Of a DNA stretch of 64,000 nt, positions 12,821 through 23,592 are shown piece by piece. The translations under genes were made by a program, and so were the position numbers. How positions within the stretch are numbered: the first letter of the stretch is position 1; every line of letters starts with the position of its first letter. This DNA is from an uncultured Ilumatobacter sp. (GTDB lineage: Bacteria > Actinomycetota > Acidimicrobiia > Acidimicrobiales > Ilumatobacteraceae): positions 1 to 64,000 of the forward strand of contig CALFRK010000002.1 of NCBI GenBank assembly GCA_937919625.1, written 5' to 3'. Below the pieces are notes generated by a model that worked only from the letters and a program-made list of their open reading frames with translations, ran no database searches and was not told the DNA's origin.

Positions 12821-14079
12821 TGGCTGGTGGACAAGAACGGATCCTGAAGGGCCGCATCCGCTCGATGCAGGCCACCAAGAAGATCACGCGAGCGATGGAG
12901 TTGATCGCCGGCTCGCGGATCGTCAAGGCCCAGCAGCGAGTGCACGCCGCGGTGCCGTACTCCGAGCGGATCACCGAGGTCGTCAAGGATCTTGCAGCGG
13001 CTGCCGGGTCGTCCGATTCGCCGTTGCTCAAGGGCCGCCCCGAGATCAAGAACACCTGTTACGTGATCATCGCTGCCGACCGCGGATTGTGCGGCGGCTA
13101 CAACGCTGGCGTCCAACGTGCCGCCGAGGGCGAGATCAAGGCCGACGTTCTGGCCGGCAAGGGCTATGAAATCATCTCCGTCGGCCGCAAGGCCGAGAGT
13201 TACTTCAAGTTCCGCGATTATATGCTCGGCCGGACATTCGCCGGATTCAGCGACAAGCCCTCCTACGAGGACGCCAAGCAGATCGGGCAACACGTGGTTG
13301 GGCTGTTCACCAGCGGCCACGTCGACAAGGTCGAGCTGGTCTACACACGTTTCATCACGGCCGGCAGCCAGGAAGTCGTGCTGCGTCCACTCGTACCGCT
13401 GTCGGAAGACACGGTCAGGGGTGGCGACGGCAAGGCCGGCTCCGACGACGGCACCGGTTCCGACTATGAGTTCGAGCCTGATCCGACGACGATCCTCGAC
13501 ACGTTGCTGCCGCGCTACGTCGAAGCTCGCGTTTACGCAGCCCTGCTCAACGCGGCTGCCTCCGAGCACGCATTTCGTCAGCGCGCCATGAAATCGGCAA
13601 CCGACAACGCCGAGGACCTGATCAAGAACCTCAGCATCACGATGAACCGTGCTCGTCAGGCGACGATCACCACCGAGATCATGGAGATCGTCGGCGGTGC
13701 AGAGGCACTCGGGTCCGACAAGGCCGGCAACGATCGCGTCATCGATTTTGACCTTCCGGACGGATTCGGCGAACGCTTCACCGGTGCCGCGTCAATGCCT
13801 GCGTCCACGCTCCAGGGCGCTGCATCGGCAACGGCCACAATCGAGGCGGGTGCTCTCGCGGCCGACGCTCTCGACGAGGGCATCGATGGCATCGGCCCTG
13901 TAATCGAACGCAAACTTCACGAGGCTGGGATCACCAGCTTCCGGCAGATTGCAAACTGGACCGATTCAGACGTCGAGCGGATCGGATCGCAACTCAACTT
14001 CAAGGGCCGAATCGAACGCGAAGACTGGATCGGGCAGGCCAAGGCTGCCCACCTCGCCAAGTACGGCGAGCAACTCTGA
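12820..14079 (+). CDS. atpG: F1Fo ATP synthase subunit gamma with C-terminal HHH-like extension
   Basis: GGQERILKGRIRSMQATKKITRAMELIA and MNRARQATITTEIMEIVGGAEAL gamma motifs; about 120 extra C-terminal residues. Confidence 0.95.
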   Translation: MAGGQERILKGRIRSMQATKKITRAMELIAGSRIVKAQQRVHAAVPYSERITEVVKDLAAAAGSSDSPLLKGRPEIKNTCYVIIAADRGLCGGYNAGVQRAAEGEIKADVLAGKGYEIISVGRKAESYFKFRDYMLGRTFAGFSDKPSYEDAKQIGQHVVGLFTSGHVDKVELVYTRFITAGSQEVVLRPLVPLSEDTVRGGDGKAGSDDGTGSDYEFEPDPTTILDTLLPRYVEARVYAALLNAAASEHAFRQRAMKSATDNAEDLIKNLSITMNRARQATITTEIMEIVGGAEALGSDKAGNDRVIDFDLPDGFGERFTGAASMPASTLQGAASATATIEAGALAADALDEGIDGIGPVIERKLHEAGITSFRQIANWTDSDVERIGSQLNFKGRIEREDWIGQAKAAHLAKYGEQL

Positions 14080-14123
14080 GGGCAACCGCCCCAAGACATC
14101 GAGCACGAACAAGAAACGGTTGA

Positions 14124-15575
<1,452 letters not shown>

Positions 15576-15581
15576 GTCGTC

Positions 15582-15980
15582 GTGCCGTCCATGACCGTCG
15601 AAGTCGTTTCGCCAGAAGAGGTGCTCTACTCGGGCGAAACCACCATGGTGATCACGCGCACGATCGGCGGCGGTGAGATCGCCTTCCAGCCGGGCCACTG
15701 TGCCTTTCTGGGTGCGCTTCAAGAGTGCCACACGCGAATCTTTCTGGCCGACGGTTCGGTCGAAGACATTGCCGTTCACGGCGGATTCGTCGAGGTCAGC
15801 AACAACAAGGTCTCGATCCTCAGCGACGCCGCCGAGCTCGGTTCGCTGGTCGACATCGGGCGTGCACGCGCCGCCAAGGAACAGGCCGAGCAACGGTTGC
15901 GTCACGAACACGATGCCGAGGCCGTGAGCGCGCTGAGCCGAGCCCACGCCCGCCTCAACGCCGCCGGCGTCAGCTTCTGA
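15582..15980 (+). CDS. atpC: F1Fo ATP synthase subunit epsilon
   Basis: MTVEVVSPEEVLYSGE N-terminus; operon position; GTG start. Confidence 0.93.
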   Translation: MPSMTVEVVSPEEVLYSGETTMVITRTIGGGEIAFQPGHCAFLGALQECHTRIFLADGSVEDIAVHGGFVEVSNNKVSILSDAAELGSLVDIGRARAAKEQAEQRLRHEHDAEAVSALSRAHARLNAAGVSF

Positions 15981-16015
15981 CGCCCCTTCGTGCCGCCCTG
16001 GCGTAGATTCGCGGC

Positions 16016-16792
16016 ATGAGAAGCTATCCGTTCGCCTCTGCTCTGATTACCGGAGCATCTTCCGGCATCGGCGAGGCGATGGCACGTGAACTCGCCGGGG
16101 CCGGTGTTGCGACCGTTATCGTCGCTCGTCGCGAGGACCGGCTGCGGGTGATCGCTGAGGCTTTCGACGCTGTAGAGGTGCTGGTCGCCGACCTGCTCAC
16201 CGCCAAGGGCCAGCGAGCGGTCGCCAAGCGGATCGGCTCTTCGAGCAAGCCAATCGAGCTGGTCGTCAACAATGCCGGGTTCGGCACCAACGGTGTGTTT
16301 GCCGAGCTGGATGTCGATCGGCTGTCCGACGAGGTTGAACTGAACGTCGCCGCCCTGACCCGACTTAGTCATGCGGCGCTGGCTGCGATGATGCCGCGCG
16401 GCCGTGGCTGGCTGTTGAACGTGTCGAGTGTTGCCAGCTTCCAGCCGGCTCCAAAACTTGCGGTCTACGCGGCCACCAAGGCGTATGTGACCAGCCTCAC
16501 CGAGAGTCTCCACGAGGAGGCGCGCGGTACCGGTGTCCACGTCACAGCGGTGTGTCCCGGTCTGACCAGGACCGAGTTCATGGCGGTCAGCAATACCGAC
16601 ACCTATGCCGATCAGTTCCCTGGCTTTGTCTGGACCAGCGCCGATCAGGTGGTGCGCACGGCATTGGCCGATGTGATTGCCAACCGGGCGCTCTCGGTGC
16701 CTGGCGCGCAGTACAAGGCGATGACGGTGGCCGTCAACATGACGCCGCGCTGGTTACGTCGTCGTGTGTCTGGCTTGATCCAACGCGGCTGA
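16016..16792 (+). CDS. Short-chain dehydrogenase/reductase
   Basis: ITGASSGIGEAMA, NNAGFG, YAATKAY. Confidence 0.92.
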   Translation: MRSYPFASALITGASSGIGEAMARELAGAGVATVIVARREDRLRVIAEAFDAVEVLVADLLTAKGQRAVAKRIGSSSKPIELVVNNAGFGTNGVFAELDVDRLSDEVELNVAALTRLSHAALAAMMPRGRGWLLNVSSVASFQPAPKLAVYAATKAYVTSLTESLHEEARGTGVHVTAVCPGLTRTEFMAVSNTDTYADQFPGFVWTSADQVVRTALADVIANRALSVPGAQYKAMTVAVNMTPRWLRRRVSGLIQRG

Positions 16793-16805
16793 GCGACCCC
16801 CGCCA

Positions 16806-16821
16806 GCGAGCTAGCGCTCGC
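16806..16821. terminator. Hairpin GCGAGC-TAGC-GCTCGC between convergent genes
   Basis: Perfect 6-bp stem with 4-nt loop between the SDR stop (16792) and glpX 3' end (16825). Confidence 0.4.
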
Positions 16822-16824
16822 CGC

Positions 16825-17823
16825 TCAGGTGTAGTCGATGGCGCTGAACTGCTGCAGCTTGCGCACATGGTGGTGGGCATCGATGAATCGTACGGTGCCG
16901 CTGCGCGAGCGCATTACCAGACTCTGAGTGTGGGCGCCCCTCGAGTTGAATCGCACGCCGCGCAGCAACTGACCATCGGTCAGGCCGGTGGCCGCAAAGA
17001 AACAGTTGTCGCCCTGGATCAGATCGTCCTGGGTGAGCACGTGATCAAGGTCGTAGCCGGCACCGATCACCGCCGCGTGCTCTTCGTCTGATTGCGGTAG
17101 CAGGCGGACCTGCATCTCTCCGCCCATCGCCTTCATCGCCGCAGCAGCGATGACCGCCTCGGGAGTGCCGCCTACCCCGAACAGCACATCGATGCCGGCA
17201 TCTGGCCAGGCGGTGGCGATTGCTCCGTACACGTCGCCGTCGCGGATCAGCCGGATCCGGGCGCCACTGGCACGCACCTCGCTGATCAGTTCGGCGTGGC
17301 GGGGGCGCTCGAGGATGATGGCGGTCAGATCGCGCACACTGGTCTGTTTAGAGCGGGCGATCCAGCGCAGGTTCTGAGTCGCTGACGCTGTGATGTCGAT
17401 CGATCCGATCGAGTCGGGGCCGACCGCGATCTTTTCCATGTAGAACGACGGTCCTGGATCGAACATCGAACCACGCTCGCCGACGGCGATCACGGCGAGG
17501 GCATTGTTGACACCCTTGGCTGTGAGGGTGGTGCCATCGATCGGATCGACGGCGACGTCGACCAGAGGATCGCTGCCGTCGCCGACCTGTTCGCCGTTGT
17601 AGAGCATCGGGGCTTCATCTTTTTCGCCCTCTCCGATGACGACGATGCCGTTCATCTGCACGCTGGAAAGGCTGAGCCGCATCGCGTCGACGGCAGCGCC
17701 ATCGGCTCCGAGCTTGTCGCCGCGCCCAACCCATCGTGCCGAGGCGAGCGCTGCGGATTCGGTGACACGCACCAGTTCCATCCCGAGGTTGCGGTCTGGA
17801 CGTTGGATTGCCGGACTAGGCAT
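16825..17823 (-). CDS. glpX: Class II fructose-1,6-bisphosphatase
   Basis: [50 protein letters not shown]; start chosen at [22 protein letters not shown]. Confidence 0.94.
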   Translation of the reverse strand: MPSPAIQRPDRNLGMELVRVTESAALASARWVGRGDKLGADGAAVDAMRLSLSSVQMNGIVVIGEGEKDEAPMLYNGEQVGDGSDPLVDVAVDPIDGTTLTAKGVNNALAVIAVGERGSMFDPGPSFYMEKIAVGPDSIGSIDITASATQNLRWIARSKQTSVRDLTAIILERPRHAELISEVRASGARIRLIRDGDVYGAIATAWPDAGIDVLFGVGGTPEAVIAAAAMKAMGGEMQVRLLPQSDEEHAAVIGAGYDLDHVLTQDDLIQGDNCFFAATGLTDGQLLRGVRFNSRGAHTQSLVMRSRSGTVRFIDAHHHVRKLQQFSAIDYT

Positions 17824-18019
17824 AATCGACACCGTAGTGGTCGCACTCCCAGTCGCACGCATCCGTGTCGACCTGAGCGTTGCCTCGTCGAGGCCGTCGT
17901 TGGATATCTGGGCGTCGGGTCGCAAGACCGACGTGTGGCACCGCCTGGATTCGGTCGACACCAGCATGCACCCCGGCCGACCATCCGTGAGAACAGATCT
18001 GGCGCCTACCCTCACCGAG

Positions 18020-19789
18020 ATGGAGATCAGCGTCGATATGTGTCTCGCCGGCCGCAACCTGACCGAACCGCGGCCCTCACCGGATGGCTCGTTGGTAGCT
18101 TTCGTGGCTGGGTGGGGAAGCAGCTCCGCGATCTGTGTCGTGCCGGTCACCGGCGGGCCGGAACGAATCGTCACCACCGAGCAGCAGCCGGCACCGGGGC
18201 GTGGCCTCGCCGGGGGGTGCTTCGACTGGCTGCCCGATGGCTCGGGGGTCGTCTACTGCGGGCGTGATGGCAATCTCTGGATTCAGCCGATGCCGGGCGG
18301 CGCCGCCCGTATGGTCTCCAACATCGCAAAGGGTCGCACGATCGAAGCACCATCGCTTGCACCTGACGGATCGTTCGTGACGGCAGTTGTCGATCAGGCA
18401 GAGCTGTGGCGCTGGTTTCTCGATGGCGTTCGCCCAGCCGAGCGGCTCGATGACGGCGCCGCCGATTTCGTGTTCGATCCGTACGTCACGGCGTGCGGCA
18501 GCACTGTGTTGTGGACCACATGGAACGTGCCAGATATGGCATGGGACGCTGCCCAGGTGCAGCGTCTGGTGCTCGACGGGTTCGGGCGAGACGAGTTTCG
18601 GCCGCCCGGCGCGGTGCAGCAATCTCGCACGATGCCCGACGGAACAGGTATCGGTGTGCGCGACGACACCGGATGGATGAATGTGTGGCTCGGAGATCAG
18701 CCGCTGGTCGACGAGCCGTTCGAGCACGCCGGACCGACGTGGGGGATGGGTCAGCGGTCGTATGCCAGCTCGCCGGACGGTTCGATGGTGGCCTTCACTC
18801 GCAACGAGCGTGGGTTCGGGCGGTTGTGCGTGGCCAACGTCGAGACACGCGCAGTCCAAGAGGTCGGGCGCGGCGTACACGGCCAGCTGGGCTGGCGGGG
18901 CGCGCATCTCACGGCGATTCGCACTGGGGCGCGCACGCCGACCCAGATCGTCGCCTACGACGTGAATACCTGGGAGCGCACCACGCTGGCGGTCGGCCCG
19001 GTTGCCGGTTGGGAGTTCGCTGGTCTCCCTGAGCCGGAACTGTTCGACGTCGAGCACGATCGCGTCAGCCTCCACGCCCGACGCTATGTGGCCGGCCAGG
19101 GGCGCACACTGTGCTGGGTCCACGGTGGCCCGACCGATCAGTGGCAGGTCGAGTTCATGCCCCGGATCGCCTATTGGTGGTCACAGGGCTGGGATGTGCT
19201 GGTGCCCGATCCGCGCGGCACTACCGGGCACGGTCGCGCCTATCAGCAGGCGTTGCGGGGCGGTTGGGGTCGGCTCGACGTCGACGACACAGCGGCGATC
19301 CTGGGCGGGTCGCATTTGGCCGGGTACAGCTCGCCAGATCGCACGGTCATGATGGGTGGTTCGTCAGGTGGACTCACTGCGCTGGGGGTGCTTGGTCTGC
19401 ATGCCGGCCTGGCGGCCGGTGGGGTCGTGTTGTACCCGGTGACAGACATGGTCGTGCTGGCCGAGAAGAGCCATCGTTTCGAGGCGCACTACACGCTCAG
19501 TCTGGTTGGGCCGCTCGATGACGTCGAGCTGTACACGCAGCGGTCACCACTGACCTACTGCGAACGAATCGACGTTCCGTTGCTAGTGATGCATGGCGAC
19601 GCCGACCCTGTGGTGCCGTTGTCGTCGACGCTCGATCTGGTCGATCGCATGCGTGCCGCAGGGCGCGAGGTGGAGCTGATCGTGATGGAGGGCGAGCGGC
19701 ACGGTTTTCGGGACCCTTCCAACAAGCGACTCGAGTACGAACGAACCAGTGAGTTCCTGTTGCGCGTGGTCGATCTCTGCGCAGACTAG
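18020..19789 (+). CDS. S9 family peptidase
   Basis: C-terminal [30 protein letters not shown]; start trimmed from the ORF-track start, which overlaps glpX. Confidence 0.88.
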   Translation: MEISVDMCLAGRNLTEPRPSPDGSLVAFVAGWGSSSAICVVPVTGGPERIVTTEQQPAPGRGLAGGCFDWLPDGSGVVYCGRDGNLWIQPMPGGAARMVSNIAKGRTIEAPSLAPDGSFVTAVVDQAELWRWFLDGVRPAERLDDGAADFVFDPYVTACGSTVLWTTWNVPDMAWDAAQVQRLVLDGFGRDEFRPPGAVQQSRTMPDGTGIGVRDDTGWMNVWLGDQPLVDEPFEHAGPTWGMGQRSYASSPDGSMVAFTRNERGFGRLCVANVETRAVQEVGRGVHGQLGWRGAHLTAIRTGARTPTQIVAYDVNTWERTTLAVGPVAGWEFAGLPEPELFDVEHDRVSLHARRYVAGQGRTLCWVHGGPTDQWQVEFMPRIAYWWSQGWDVLVPDPRGTTGHGRAYQQALRGGWGRLDVDDTAAILGGSHLAGYSSPDRTVMMGGSSGGLTALGVLGLHAGLAAGGVVLYPVTDMVVLAEKSHRFEAHYTLSLVGPLDDVELYTQRSPLTYCERIDVPLLVMHGDADPVVPLSSTLDLVDRMRAAGREVELIVMEGERHGFRDPSNKRLEYERTSEFLLRVVDLCAD

Positions 19790-19816
19790 ACACCGACCAG
19801 GCGGTAGCGTCATCGC

Positions 19817-20596
19817 ATGGTCTTCGTGAACAAGTCAGGCGCCGACGGCGAGGAAGAGTCGGCCGATGTTGCCTCAGGGGCACCTCCGGCATTCGACATC
19901 GATTTCGATCCCAACGATCCCGACCAGGTCAAGGTCCACTACAACCTCACGGGGTGGGGCCTCGATCAGCGTGCCGAACTTGCCGAGACCCTCGCTGAGC
20001 TGGGCGTTCCCCACCTTTGGGAGGGCGAGGAGCTAATCGTTCCCGAGGTCATCGAGAATGATGTCGACGCACTATTCGACCACCTCGAGGCCGAGATCGG
20101 CCCGTTCCCCGTGCCGCTCCTCGAGGACGATGCATCGACCGAATTCGGACTGGACGAATGGCCCTTTCGCGACATCGAAACCTTGAAGCAGGCTTTGATC
20201 GAGTCCGAGATTCCCCACGCCTGGCAAGGTCGCACATTGCTCGTGGCCCACGACGCCGAGAACGTGGTCGACGACCTGCTCGACGCGATCGAGGCTGGTG
20301 AGGTGGCGTCGCTCGACGACGACGCCGTGGCCCCCGACGGTGCTCTTCACGAGTTGTACGTTGCCGCCGACCGTCTGGCCCGCGACGCCACCCATGCGCC
20401 GGCTCGCAATACGGTGCTCAATCTGGTGCCCCAACTCTCACCGGCCGCACCCCCGTTCGGTCTTGCCGTTGGGGCGTGGAGGGCGATCGTCGAACGCGCC
20501 CACGTTTTGTTGGCGTTGTTCGAGTCAGCCGCCGACCCCGAGCTGCTGAAGGCGGGCGCCGACGATCTGCGCCTCGCTTGTCGCCCTTACGTGTGA
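19817..20596 (+). CDS. Hypothetical protein with two related internal repeats
   Basis: 259-aa ORF; repeat 1 AELAETLAELGVPHLWEGEELIVP..ENDVDALFDHLEAE; repeat 2 ETLKQALIESEIPHAWQGRTLLVAHDAENVVDDLLDAIEAG. Confidence 0.7.
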   Translation: MVFVNKSGADGEEESADVASGAPPAFDIDFDPNDPDQVKVHYNLTGWGLDQRAELAETLAELGVPHLWEGEELIVPEVIENDVDALFDHLEAEIGPFPVPLLEDDASTEFGLDEWPFRDIETLKQALIESEIPHAWQGRTLLVAHDAENVVDDLLDAIEAGEVASLDDDAVAPDGALHELYVAADRLARDATHAPARNTVLNLVPQLSPAAPPFGLAVGAWRAIVERAHVLLALFESAADPELLKAGADDLRLACRPYV

Positions 20597-20665
20597 CGCC
20601 GGCGCTGTTCGGCCGAGGGCGACAACGCGGCAACTTGGTCGCAGGGCGAAAGTAGTCTCACGCTC

Positions 20666-21367
20666 ATGTTGCTCGCCGAGCTCGAGGTCTTCCATACGCG
20701 TCCCGCGGTGCCGACGCGCCGGGTTTCGTTGGGCAACCTTGTGCTGCCCGTTTCGCCTCCGCCGGGCTTTGGCGGGTTGCTGCTCGGTGCGGTCGTGGCC
20801 AACCACATCTCCGGTGTCGACGACGACATGCATGGTGACATCGCACGGTTGATCAACGAGATTGAGAACGCCCAACGTGTGGTGCAGCCGCGACTACGTC
20901 ACCGATTCCAGGCCGACCGGCATGGTCTGTCGCATAGCCGTCATCAGATGATCGGCCGGAATGACGAGATCGAATTCGAGTTCGGAACCACGGGCAGTGA
21001 TCTGGCCCAGGTGCTCGGCGCGGTTTATGCCGTCGAGCGGCTCGAGCAGTCGAGCCGACGGGTGGTCGCGCCAGTGTTGACCAAGGCGCTTCGTTGGCGT
21101 GGACCGATCGGGCCGGCGCTCGTGGCCTACCTCGCCGGTGCCCAGTCGACGGCCTTGGCTTCGCTCGCCGACCCGAGAGGATGGGCGATGGCGATCCTCG
21201 GCTTTCCTCCCGATTCAGCTGAGCCGTCGAAACGGGCGATCCTCAAGAACTACCGGCTCCGAATGCGTGACGTACACCCCGATCACGGCGGCGAGGCGCA
21301 AAACGCAAGCAAGGCGATCCTTGATCTCAACGAGGCCCGCCGGATCCTGTCCGGAGTGCCTGTCTGA
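20666..21367 (+). CDS. J-domain-like protein (C-terminal DnaJ-like segment)
   Basis: C-terminal KRAILKNYRLRMRDVHPDHGGEAQNASKAILDLNEARRIL with HPD tripeptide. Confidence 0.7.
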   Translation: MLLAELEVFHTRPAVPTRRVSLGNLVLPVSPPPGFGGLLLGAVVANHISGVDDDMHGDIARLINEIENAQRVVQPRLRHRFQADRHGLSHSRHQMIGRNDEIEFEFGTTGSDLAQVLGAVYAVERLEQSSRRVVAPVLTKALRWRGPIGPALVAYLAGAQSTALASLADPRGWAMAILGFPPDSAEPSKRAILKNYRLRMRDVHPDHGGEAQNASKAILDLNEARRILSGVPV

Positions 21368-21933
21368 TGACCGTGCTGTTGTACCCAGGGGCTGGCTCGG
21401 ATTCGTTTCATTCGTCACTGATGGCGATCGAGCAGGCGGTCGCTCCACACCATTGTGTGCGGGCCGACTTTGGGTATCGCAAGCAGGGCCGCAAGGCCCC
21501 TGACAGGGCACCCAAGCTGCTCGCCGAGATCCGGGACGAGTTGGCCGACTTACAGCCAGATCAACCGCTCGTTTTGGGGGGCCGCTCGATGGGTGGACGG
21601 ATGTGTTCGATGATCGCCGCCGGCGTCGACGAGATCGACCCTCCACACAATCTGAAAGGGCTCGTGCTGATCAGCTACCCGTTGCATCCGCCTGGCAAAC
21701 CAGATCGCTTGCGGGTTGATCACCTTGCGCTGATCACTGTGCCAACGCTGTTCATATCCGGCGCACGAGACACGTTTGGCACACCGGATGAGCTGAGGCG
21801 CTGGACTGCCACGATGCCAAACAAGGCGAGGGTCATGCACTTGTTCATCGAGGGCCGTGGGCACGATCTGAAGGGTTCAGATCACACGATCGCCGGCGCC
21901 GTGCACGACTTCCTCGAGCGAATTATCCGCTAG
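21367..21933 (+). CDS. Alpha/beta hydrolase family protein
   Basis: LVLGGRSMGGRMCSM nucleophile elbow; GRGHDLKG. Confidence 0.8.
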   Translation: MTVLLYPGAGSDSFHSSLMAIEQAVAPHHCVRADFGYRKQGRKAPDRAPKLLAEIRDELADLQPDQPLVLGGRSMGGRMCSMIAAGVDEIDPPHNLKGLVLISYPLHPPGKPDRLRVDHLALITVPTLFISGARDTFGTPDELRRWTATMPNKARVMHLFIEGRGHDLKGSDHTIAGAVHDFLERIIR

Positions 21934-23455
21934 CAGGCGGAATCGCGCTGTCTTCGGGGTTGAGCTCTTCGAGTTCGCGATGGGCCGTCTCGGGGAATCT
22001 GGTCAACACGATCAGTACCACCACGATCTGGCCGATCGCCACGAGCCCGATCACCTGGCCGTACGACTGACCGCGATTGAGCAACTGGCCGACCAGCAAC
22101 AAGCCGCCGATCCCTCCCAGCAGCGCCGATGCCGTCAGCAATCCAGCCGCCCTGCCACGGTTGCCGGTCGGGAACAGTTCGGCTCGATAAACCGCCAACG
22201 CCGGGTACGCGATCCCGCCGATGAAGCCACCCCCGAACGCCGATAACCACATCGAAACTCCCCCGAACAGATACGAAACGAGCACCAGAGACGTTGCCAC
22301 AGGGATCGCGATCGCGATCAGTCGACGGCGTCCTCGAAAGTCGGCGATCCGACCACCGAGGATCAAACCGAGTGCTGCCGGTGTGGCGGTGGTCAGTGTG
22401 AACAATGAGATCATTCCGGCGTCGAAACCGCGGACTTCACGCAGGTATCGGTTCTGGAAGGCGCTGGCAGGGGCGACAAAGAAGTTGGCAAACACGGCAA
22501 CGGCGCCCAGGATCGCCAGGCGTCTGCGGTCGAGCTGTGGGGCGATTTTGTGTGGTCGTTGGTAACGCACGGTCTCGGGAAGGCGGCGTGAGATGTCGAC
22601 GGCGACCACGAGCCAGATCAGTGTGACGACGTACACCAGCCGCCACCCGTTTTCTCCGAGGTCGGCGAGCGGTAGTGCCATCACCGCGATACCGGCCCCG
22701 AGTCCGCTCGCCATCGCCATCACGCTGACGGCATACGCCCGACTGTTACGGGGCATTTCTTCTGCGACCATCACGGCGATCAGGATGTCAAGGGCGAGCC
22801 CGAGCGGGCGGCCGACCGCCTGGGTTGCGACCAATGTCGGAAAGTTCGGCGCCAGCGCACCCGTCGCTGTGACGATCGGAGCCGCCCAAGCAACCACGCG
22901 GATCACGCGCTTGCGCCCGATCCTGTCGGCCAGGATTACAAACGGGAGAGCGATCACGACGCCCGCTCGCACGATCGACTGCGCAACGCCATATCCGACG
23001 TCGCCGATGCCAAAGTCCTCGGAGGCAAACTGGGAGGTCTGGGTGAACAGCGTGTTCGTGAACGCCGATGACATCGACGCCGCCGCCAACAGGCCGAGCA
23101 CGAGTGCGTGGCGCGGACTGATTTGATCCGGGGGCGCCCACCAGGGCGTCTTGTGAGGGTGCCGATGAACCGGGTCGAAACCGTGTCGGCCGATCAACAT
23201 TCGGACCGGGAAGGCAAATAGCCAGCCGAACCACGGGATGTTAAGGCGGTAGGTCGTTCGTTCGGTGAGTTGCTCGCCGTCGCTGGTGACCGTGCGCTGA
23301 TACTGCGTGAACGGGCCGTTGAGTTGGCGATACGTACCGTCGCCAGAGCGTTTCTCGCCGACGAGGTCGTCGCGTGGGCGATCGATGAACTCGCGAACAG
23401 ATTGGCGGTCCGGCCACACACGCGTGACCGTTCGACCTGCTCCGAGCACTCGCAC
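21923..23455 (-). CDS. MFS transporter with N-terminal cytosolic extension
   Basis: Many hydrophobic segments, LADRIGRKRVIR and GGRIADFRGRRRLI signatures; about 115-residue soluble N-terminus. Confidence 0.82.
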   Translation of the reverse strand: MRVLGAGRTVTRVWPDRQSVREFIDRPRDDLVGEKRSGDGTYRQLNGPFTQYQRTVTSDGEQLTERTTYRLNIPWFGWLFAFPVRMLIGRHGFDPVHRHPHKTPWWAPPDQISPRHALVLGLLAAASMSSAFTNTLFTQTSQFASEDFGIGDVGYGVAQSIVRAGVVIALPFVILADRIGRKRVIRVVAWAAPIVTATGALAPNFPTLVATQAVGRPLGLALDILIAVMVAEEMPRNSRAYAVSVMAMASGLGAGIAVMALPLADLGENGWRLVYVVTLIWLVVAVDISRRLPETVRYQRPHKIAPQLDRRRLAILGAVAVFANFFVAPASAFQNRYLREVRGFDAGMISLFTLTTATPAALGLILGGRIADFRGRRRLIAIAIPVATSLVLVSYLFGGVSMWLSAFGGGFIGGIAYPALAVYRAELFPTGNRGRAAGLLTASALLGGIGGLLLVGQLLNRGQSYGQVIGLVAIGQIVVVLIVLTRFPETAHRELEELNPEDSAIPPASG

Positions 23456-23592
23456 AGCCTACGAGTTGGGAGCGGCCCCTGAACCAACGCCAACGCGTGA
23501 ACAAGTTGCGTACTATCTCCGCAGATTGTTTACTCGTTCGCCGTCGGCTTAAGGCACATCTCCCAACTGGTGCGGGTGGGCATACTGGGGGA

